Origin: Novosphingobium sp. UBA6722
Lineage (GTDB): Bacteria > Pseudomonadota > Alphaproteobacteria > Sphingomonadales > Sphingomonadaceae
Length of the DNA stretch: 27,151 bases
Direction of reading: 5' to 3'
Assembly (NCBI GenBank): GCA_002454125.1
Contig: DKII01000073.1
Location: 2,271 to 29,421, forward strand
Shown here: positions 23,074 to 27,151 of the stretch, piece by piece
Numbering within the stretch: the first letter of the stretch is position 1
Layout: every line of letters starts with the position of its first letter
Notes under the pieces: generated by a model
What the model was told of the DNA's origin: nothing
The model's database searches: none
Seen by the model: only the letters and a program-made list of their open reading frames with translations
Position numbers and translations under genes: made by a program

Positions 23074-25599
23074 TTAGAACTTCACGCCCGCTTCGACGCC
23101 GATCAGGCGGCGCCCGCCCGGCGAGATGAACGAGCCGCCAAACTCGATCGCAGGGATCGCTTCGGCGATGTACTTCTTGTTGAACAGGTTCTCGGCGAAA
23201 GCGACCAGGTGGTAGCGATCGGTTTCAAAGCCCAGGCGGGCATTGAACACGCCGAAGGTATCACGCTGGGCAACATCGTAGCGGGCATTGCCGACCACGC
23301 CCGGCAGCGCCAGCGCCGAGATCGGCAGCAGGCCGCTGAACAGCGACGGGCGCTCCTGGTCCTGCACGGTGTGGAACCAGGTCGGGCCAGTCAGGCGGTA
23401 ATCGGCACGGCCGGTGATCCGCAGGCTGTCATTGACCGGAACCTTGATTTCACCGCCCACGTTGAGCGTCCAGTCGGCCGTGTAGGGCGACTTGTTGCCG
23501 ACAGTGTAGGTGCGCGACGAGTTCTTCTTGATCTCGCTGTCGGTCACGTTGAACGAGCCGAACAGCTTGAAGCCGTCAACCACCTTGGCGGTCAGGTTGA
23601 TTTCCGCGCCCTTCACGTCGACCGTGTCGATGTTCGAAACCACGCGCAGCAGGCCGAAGCCGCCGACGAAGAATTCGAAGAACTGCATGTCGCTGATCCG
23701 GGTGTAGTACCCGGCCAGATCGAAGGTGATGCGGTTGTCGAACAGGCTGCCCTTGACGCCAACTTCAAACGCGCTCGACTTTTCCTTGCGGTACTGGTCG
23801 TCGATCCGGACGTTCGCGTTGATCGTGCCGGGGGTCACGCCATTGTTGAAGTTGGCGTTGATCAGGGCCGAGGAGCCCTGGTTGTTGAACCCGCCCGATT
23901 TGAAGCCGATGCCCCAGTTGGCGTAGACATTCAGGTCACTCGTCGGGGTCCAGCTCAGTGTGATCTTGGGCTGGAGCTGCTTGAACGAGGCCGACTTGGG
24001 CGTCAGCGGACCAAAGGCCTGACCCGGGTTGATCGGACCGCCGGTGAAGGGATCGGTCGCGGTCGGCACCAGCGAGTTCGAGGCGCGGTCCTCGATGTCA
24101 TAACGCAGCGCCAGGCCGGCCTTGAACTGGTCGTTCGGCTTGAACTCCAGCGAGCCGAAGGCAGCATAGACGCTGGTATCGAACTGGTCCGCCAGCAGCA
24201 GCGAGGTTGGGTTCACGCTCGACGGGCCGTTGTAGAGGTTCTTGACCACGCCGCGCCCGGTATCACCGCCCAGGCTGACCCCGGTCTGGCGATCGATGTT
24301 GAGGTAATAGGCGCCCAGCTGCCACGACAGCGGACCATCGCCGGTTGAAACCAGCCGCACTTCGGCGCTGACGTCCTGCTGGTTGCGCAGCTGATACTGG
24401 ATGCCGTCGCAGGTCGTCGGGCTATAGGGCCCGAAGGTCGAGCCATTGGCCGGGGCAAAGATGAACGGCACCGGGATCGCGCCGATCCCGCCGGGCTGAT
24501 TGACCGGATAGCCGGTGTTGGCAGCCGTGGTGGCAAAGCACGAGGCCACGGTCGCTCCGCCCGAAGGCAGCGCTGCGCTGATGTAGCGCGCAAAGTCCGC
24601 CGAGGTACCATCGGCCACCAGGTCCTGCTTGATGTCCGAGAACAGCGCCCAGGCGACCAGCTTCATGCTTTCGAAGTTGTGCTCAACCTTGATCGAGCCA
24701 TCGAAGCTGGTCTGGTCGTTGGTGGCGCGGATGTTGTTGTAAAACCGGAACTCGTGGTCATCGACGTCTTCGTAGAACTTGGGGTTCACGGCGGCGAAGT
24801 TCGGCAGGTGGAAGGCAGCGTTGAACGGCAGCGAGGCGCCGTGGAATTCGGCCCAGCGCAGCTTCACGTCAAACTCGGTGTCCTCACCCAGCTTGAAGAC
24901 CAGGCGGCCATCGATGTTGTAGGCTTCCTTGTCGTCAACGGTCTTGCTGTTGCCCAGGAAGATGTTGCGGAAGAAGCCGTCGGTGCGCTGGAACCCACCG
25001 CTCAACACCATGCCGGCGCCTTCGCCCAGCGGCAGCGAGACATAGGCCGAGGCATCCCAGGTGTTTTCGTTGGCGTAGGAGACCTTGGCCCCACCTTCAG
25101 CCACGTCCTTGGGCTTCAGCGTCTGCAGCACGATCGCGCCAGCGGCGGCGTTGCGGCCATAGAGCGCGCCCTGCGGACCCTTCAGGATTTCGACCTGGCG
25201 CAGCGTGCCCTGGACCTGGTTGAGCTGGGCGGTGTTGGTCTTGAGGATGCCATCGACCACCAGCGCGACCGAGCTTTCTGCGTCGCGTGCGCCGTTGATG
25301 CCGCGGATATTGATCTGGGTATCACCCGCTTCGGCCGTACCGGTGACAATCGTCACGCCGGGGGTGAGCTGGGCAAAATCGTCGGCGTTCTTGGCGCCGG
25401 TGTTTTCCAGCGTGGCAGCGGAGAGCACCGCAACCGAGGCCGGGACATCCTGCAGACGCTCATTCTGGCGGCGGGCGGTGACGATGATGGCCTCTTCCTC
25501 ACTGGCGCCGTCGGTTGCGCTATCCTGCGCGAAAACCGGGGTGGCACCGAGGGCAAGACCGGCGGCCGAAGCCGAAAGCAGCAGGCGCGTGATCCGCAT
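23074..25599 (-). CDS. TonB-dependent receptor
   Basis: An 841-residue outer-membrane receptor. The ATG at 25599 has AGGGAG nine bases upstream and starts a signal peptide (cut after about residue 24, ATPVFA). A TonB-box-like segment EEAIIVTARR follows, then the plug domain (DVPASVAVLSAATLENTG to about residue 160) and a 22-strand barrel ending in GVEAGVKF with a terminal Phe. One predicted outer loop carries two cysteines (ASCFATT and TTCDGIQ) about 45 residues apart, possibly a disulfide. Substrate unknown; sphingomonads use many such receptors for organic carbon as well as iron. A TTGTATACAA palindrome in its promoter points to control by the divergent FCD regulator. Confidence 0.95.
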   Translation of the reverse strand: MRITRLLLSASAAGLALGATPVFAQDSATDGASEEEAIIVTARRQNERLQDVPASVAVLSAATLENTGAKNADDFAQLTPGVTIVTGTAEAGDTQINIRGINGARDAESSVALVVDGILKTNTAQLNQVQGTLRQVEILKGPQGALYGRNAAAGAIVLQTLKPKDVAEGGAKVSYANENTWDASAYVSLPLGEGAGMVLSGGFQRTDGFFRNIFLGNSKTVDDKEAYNIDGRLVFKLGEDTEFDVKLRWAEFHGASLPFNAAFHLPNFAAVNPKFYEDVDDHEFRFYNNIRATNDQTSFDGSIKVEHNFESMKLVAWALFSDIKQDLVADGTSADFARYISAALPSGGATVASCFATTAANTGYPVNQPGGIGAIPVPFIFAPANGSTFGPYSPTTCDGIQYQLRNQQDVSAEVRLVSTGDGPLSWQLGAYYLNIDRQTGVSLGGDTGRGVVKNLYNGPSSVNPTSLLLADQFDTSVYAAFGSLEFKPNDQFKAGLALRYDIEDRASNSLVPTATDPFTGGPINPGQAFGPLTPKSASFKQLQPKITLSWTPTSDLNVYANWGIGFKSGGFNNQGSSALINANFNNGVTPGTINANVRIDDQYRKEKSSAFEVGVKGSLFDNRITFDLAGYYTRISDMQFFEFFVGGFGLLRVVSNIDTVDVKGAEINLTAKVVDGFKLFGSFNVTDSEIKKNSSRTYTVGNKSPYTADWTLNVGGEIKVPVNDSLRITGRADYRLTGPTWFHTVQDQERPSLFSGLLPISALALPGVVGNARYDVAQRDTFGVFNARLGFETDRYHLVAFAENLFNKKYIAEAIPAIEFGGSFISPGGRRLIGVEAGVKF

Positions 25600-25654
25600 G
25601 TCGTAATACTCCCTGTTCACCGCCGCCCGATCTTGACCCATCATGCCAGGCGGC

Positions 25655-25682
25655 TTGCGAGGCGTGCAGCTTATTGTATACA
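25655..25682 (+). promoter_or_regulatory. predicted promoter of the GntR/FCD gene
   Basis: TTGCGA (25655-25660), 16-base spacer, TATACA (25677-25682); both hexamers are 4 of 6 to the sigma70 consensus. The -10 lies in the TTGTATACAA palindrome, which would give autoregulation. Confidence 0.4.
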
Positions 25683-25697
25683 AATAGCCCAGGTCAA
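25668..25697 (-). promoter_or_regulatory. predicted promoter of the TonB-receptor gene
   Basis: On the minus strand TTGACC (25697-25692; 5 of 6), 18-base spacer and TAAGCT (25673-25668; 3 of 6). The palindrome TTGTATACAA fills the downstream part of the spacer, as in the TGTCCGGACA promoters. Confidence 0.4.
25674..25683. promoter_or_regulatory. operator-like palindrome TTGTATACAA
   Basis: A perfect 10-bp inverted repeat in the 115-bp divergent region between the TonB receptor and the FCD regulator. Its form, GT and AC flanking AT, is common for FadR-type GntR regulators. A near copy lies at 26388. Confidence 0.7.
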
Positions 25698-25714
25698 GTC
25701 ATTCAGGCTGCTAC

Positions 25715-26374
25715 ATGTCGCGCGCATCAGATCATGCCTATACGGTAATTCGGGGAATGATCCTCGCTGGCGAGCTGCCGCCCGGTGCACAGCTCAGCGA
25801 GGAAGCCCTGGCGCTGCGCTGCGAAGTTTCCCGCACGCCGGTGCGCGATGCATTGCGGCGGCTCGAGTCCGACCTGCTGATCCGCCGCAGCGAGAGCCAG
25901 CGCAGCTTCGTGGCCGACTGGTCGGATGACGATATCGAAGACGCGTTCGAGCTGCGCTCGATGCTCGAAGCCCAGGCCGCACGCCGCGCCGCCACTCGCA
26001 TAGCCCCCGCCCAGCTGGAGGCGCTGCGCCACCACAACCGGCTGATCGGTGCAGCGATCAGTGGCGATAGGGCTGACATTCCCGCCTTCCTCGACAACAA
26101 CCGCGCCTTCCATGAAATCATCCTGGCGGCGGCCGGCTCCTCACGCCTGGCAAGCCTGCTGACCCGGCTGATCGAGCAGCCGGTGGTCTGGCGCACGGCC
26201 CAGAATTACGACCGCGAGAACCTGCAACGATCGCACCGCGAGCATGAGGAATTGATCGCCGCCTTTGCCCGCCAGGATCCAGCCTGGGCCGCCTCGATCA
26301 TGGCCGGCCATATCCGCCGCGCCTATTACGCCTATCTCGATGCTTACACCGCACAGCGAACAGCTGCCGAATAG
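25715..26374 (+). CDS. GntR-family transcriptional regulator with FCD domain (FadR type)
   Basis: A 219-residue regulator: winged helix-turn-helix at about 5-68 (LSEEALALRCEVSRTPVRDA recognition region) and an all-helical FCD ligand domain at about 75-210. Of the usual metal ligands, His133 (AFHEIIL), His177 (HREHEEL) and His199 (AGHIRRA) are present; the expected Asp four residues before His133 is Asn129. Such regulators usually bind a carboxylic acid. It is divergent from the TonB receptor and upstream of the HMG-CoA-lyase-like gene, and TTGTATACAA-type palindromes precede all three, so it probably controls uptake and breakdown of one organic acid or its precursor. Confidence 0.93.
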   Translation: MSRASDHAYTVIRGMILAGELPPGAQLSEEALALRCEVSRTPVRDALRRLESDLLIRRSESQRSFVADWSDDDIEDAFELRSMLEAQAARRAATRIAPAQLEALRHHNRLIGAAISGDRADIPAFLDNNRAFHEIILAAAGSSRLASLLTRLIEQPVVWRTAQNYDRENLQRSHREHEELIAAFARQDPAWAASIMAGHIRRAYYAYLDAYTAQRTAAE

Positions 26375-26379
26375 GCCCC

Positions 26380-26409
26380 TTGCAGTTTTGTATACAGAAA
26401 TGGCATAGC
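26380..26409 (+). promoter_or_regulatory. possible promoter of the HMG-CoA-lyase-like gene
   Basis: TTGCAG (26380-26385), 18-base spacer, CATAGC (26404-26409), each about 3 of 6 to consensus. The spacer holds TGTATACA. Weak as a promoter; read-through from the regulator gene is also possible. Confidence 0.3.
26388..26397. promoter_or_regulatory. operator-like palindrome TTGTATACAG
   Basis: Matches the 25674 palindrome at 9 of 10 bases, with the 8-bp core TGTATACA perfect. It lies in the 42-bp gap between the FCD regulator and the HMG-CoA-lyase-like gene. Confidence 0.6.
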
Positions 26410-26416
26410 GCCCAGC

Positions 26417-27151
26417 ATGAGCTCTCCCTCCTCCCCCGCCGGAATCGAATTCGTCGAGGTCGGCCCGCGTGACGGGCTGCAGAACGAAAAGACGCTGATC
26501 GCGACGGCGGACAAGCTGGCGCTGATCGGCCATGCGATCGCTGCGGGCGCGCGCCGGATCGAGGTGACGAGCTTCGTCAATCCGAAGAAAGTGCCGCAAA
26601 TGGCCGATGCGGAGGAAGTCTGCGCCGGCCTGCCAAGCCGCGATGACGTGACCTATATCGGCCTGGTCATGAACCTGCGCGGGGCCGAGCGTGCACTGGC
26701 CACGGGGCGGATCGACCAGCTCGGTGCCGTCTGCGTCGTGACCGATCGCTTCGCCATGGCCAACCAGGGTCAGACCAGCGACGAATCGGTCGAGGCGGCC
26801 AAGGCGATTGTCGCGCTGGCGAAGGAGCATGGCCGCACCGCCCAGGTCACGATCGGGGCCTCGTTCGGCTGCCCGTTCGAAGGCGAGGTTAGCGAGGACC
26901 GCGTGGTTGCAATGGCCGCCAGCTTGGCCGAAGCCGGTCCGGTCGAAGTGGCGATTGCCGACACAATCGGGGTCGGCAATCCGGCCCACGTCACGCGGCT
27001 GGTCGAACGTGTCCGGCAGGCGGTCAACCCGCTGCCGGTGCGGGTTCATTTCCACAACACGCGCAATACCGGCCTCGCCAATGTCTGGGCGGCGGTCGCG
27101 GCCGGGGCGACGGTAGTCGATGGCGCACTGGGCGGCCTGGGCGGCTGCCCC
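26417..27151 (+). CDS. HMG-CoA-lyase-like enzyme, N-terminal part (cut by window edge)
   Basis: The first 245 codons of a DRE-TIM metallolyase; the frame is open at the right edge. The start MSSPSSPAGIEFVEVGPRDGLQNE carries the catalytic Arg-Asp of the family. EVTSFVNPKKVPQMADAEEV, CVVTDRFAMANQ, GASFGCPFEGEV and ADTIGVGNP follow, and the metal-binding histidines lie in RVHFHNTRNTGLANVW (classical lyases read HCHDT). The last codons encode GLGGCP, the mobile-loop cysteine. HMG-CoA lyase gives acetoacetate and acetyl-CoA in leucine breakdown; the HFHNTRN variant may act on a different 3-hydroxy-3-methyl-type acyl-CoA. The ATG at 26417 has only a poor ribosome-binding site. Confidence 0.88.
   Translation, partial: MSSPSSPAGIEFVEVGPRDGLQNEKTLIATADKLALIGHAIAAGARRIEVTSFVNPKKVPQMADAEEVCAGLPSRDDVTYIGLVMNLRGAERALATGRIDQLGAVCVVTDRFAMANQGQTSDESVEAAKAIVALAKEHGRTAQVTIGASFGCPFEGEVSEDRVVAMAASLAEAGPVEVAIADTIGVGNPAHVTRLVERVRQAVNPLPVRVHFHNTRNTGLANVWAAVAAGATVVDGALGGLGGCP

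Noticed and set aside
22957..24348. 463-codon open frame on the plus strand opposite the TonB receptor
   Set aside because: It lies antisense to a receptor with unmistakable signal peptide, plug and barrel. Its protein is low in hydrophobic structure and matches no family I know; long antisense frames are common in GC-rich DNA.
1..27151. Mobile elements, CRISPR arrays, tRNA or rRNA genes, riboswitches
   Set aside because: I saw no transposase, integrase, spaced repeats, tRNA-like cloverleaf or conserved leader. The longest non-coding gap is about 140 bp (22934-23073).

Overview
The window is GC-rich, densely packed bacterial DNA without introns, rRNA, tRNA, CRISPR or insertion sequences. An S46 dipeptidyl-peptidase, a large TonB-dependent receptor, a HapK/REDY-like protein and two-domain VOC, PrpD and CaiB proteins side by side suggest an alphaproteobacterium, most likely a sphingomonad (Novosphingobium/Sphingobium type). 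This is judged from protein style, not from a marker gene.

Layout. (1) 2-4125: the 3' end of a YeiH-type membrane protein; a two-gene minus-strand unit (secreted unknown protein plus DUF1330 protein); a divergent secreted NTF2-like protein; and an S46 exopeptidase. (2) 4143-13099: a tight minus-strand operon, read right to left: two MmgE/PrpD proteins, a PaaK-like CoA ligase, an amidase, a HapK/REDY-like protein, an SDR, a PuuE-like CE4 hydrolase, a crotonase, a two-domain VOC protein and a YciI protein, probably ended by an intrinsic terminator at 4136-4163. (3) 13132-13887: a plus-strand GntR/UTRA regulator. (4) 13894-18722: a second minus-strand operon: CitE-like CoA-ester lyase, MaoC hydratase, acyl-CoA dehydrogenase and two CaiB/BaiF CoA-transferases. 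(5) 18843-22933: an RND efflux pump with its lipoprotein adaptor. (6) 23074-25599: a TonB-dependent receptor. (7) 25715-27151: a GntR/FCD regulator and an HMG-CoA-lyase-like enzyme cut by the window edge.

How it fits together. Blocks 2 to 4 look like one catabolic island. C-N bonds could be opened by the CE4/PuuE-like enzyme and the amidase. The acid would be activated by the ligase or the CoA-transferases, oxidised by the dehydrogenase, hydrated by MaoC and cleaved by the CitE-like lyase. I cannot name the substrate; a cyclic imide or amide of a short branched dicarboxylic acid is a working guess.

The strongest non-coding signal is a perfect 10-bp palindrome, TGTCCGGACA, found three times: between the -35 and -10 of a good promoter for the CitE operon, between those of a promoter for the 1334-277 unit, and at the divergent GntR/PrpD junction. 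I propose it as the operator of the GntR/UTRA protein, which would bring the unknown secreted protein and the DUF1330 protein into the same regulon. A second palindrome, TTGTATACAA, sits in the divergent TonB-receptor/FCD-regulator promoter, and a near copy precedes the HMG-CoA-lyase-like gene, outlining a second small regulon.
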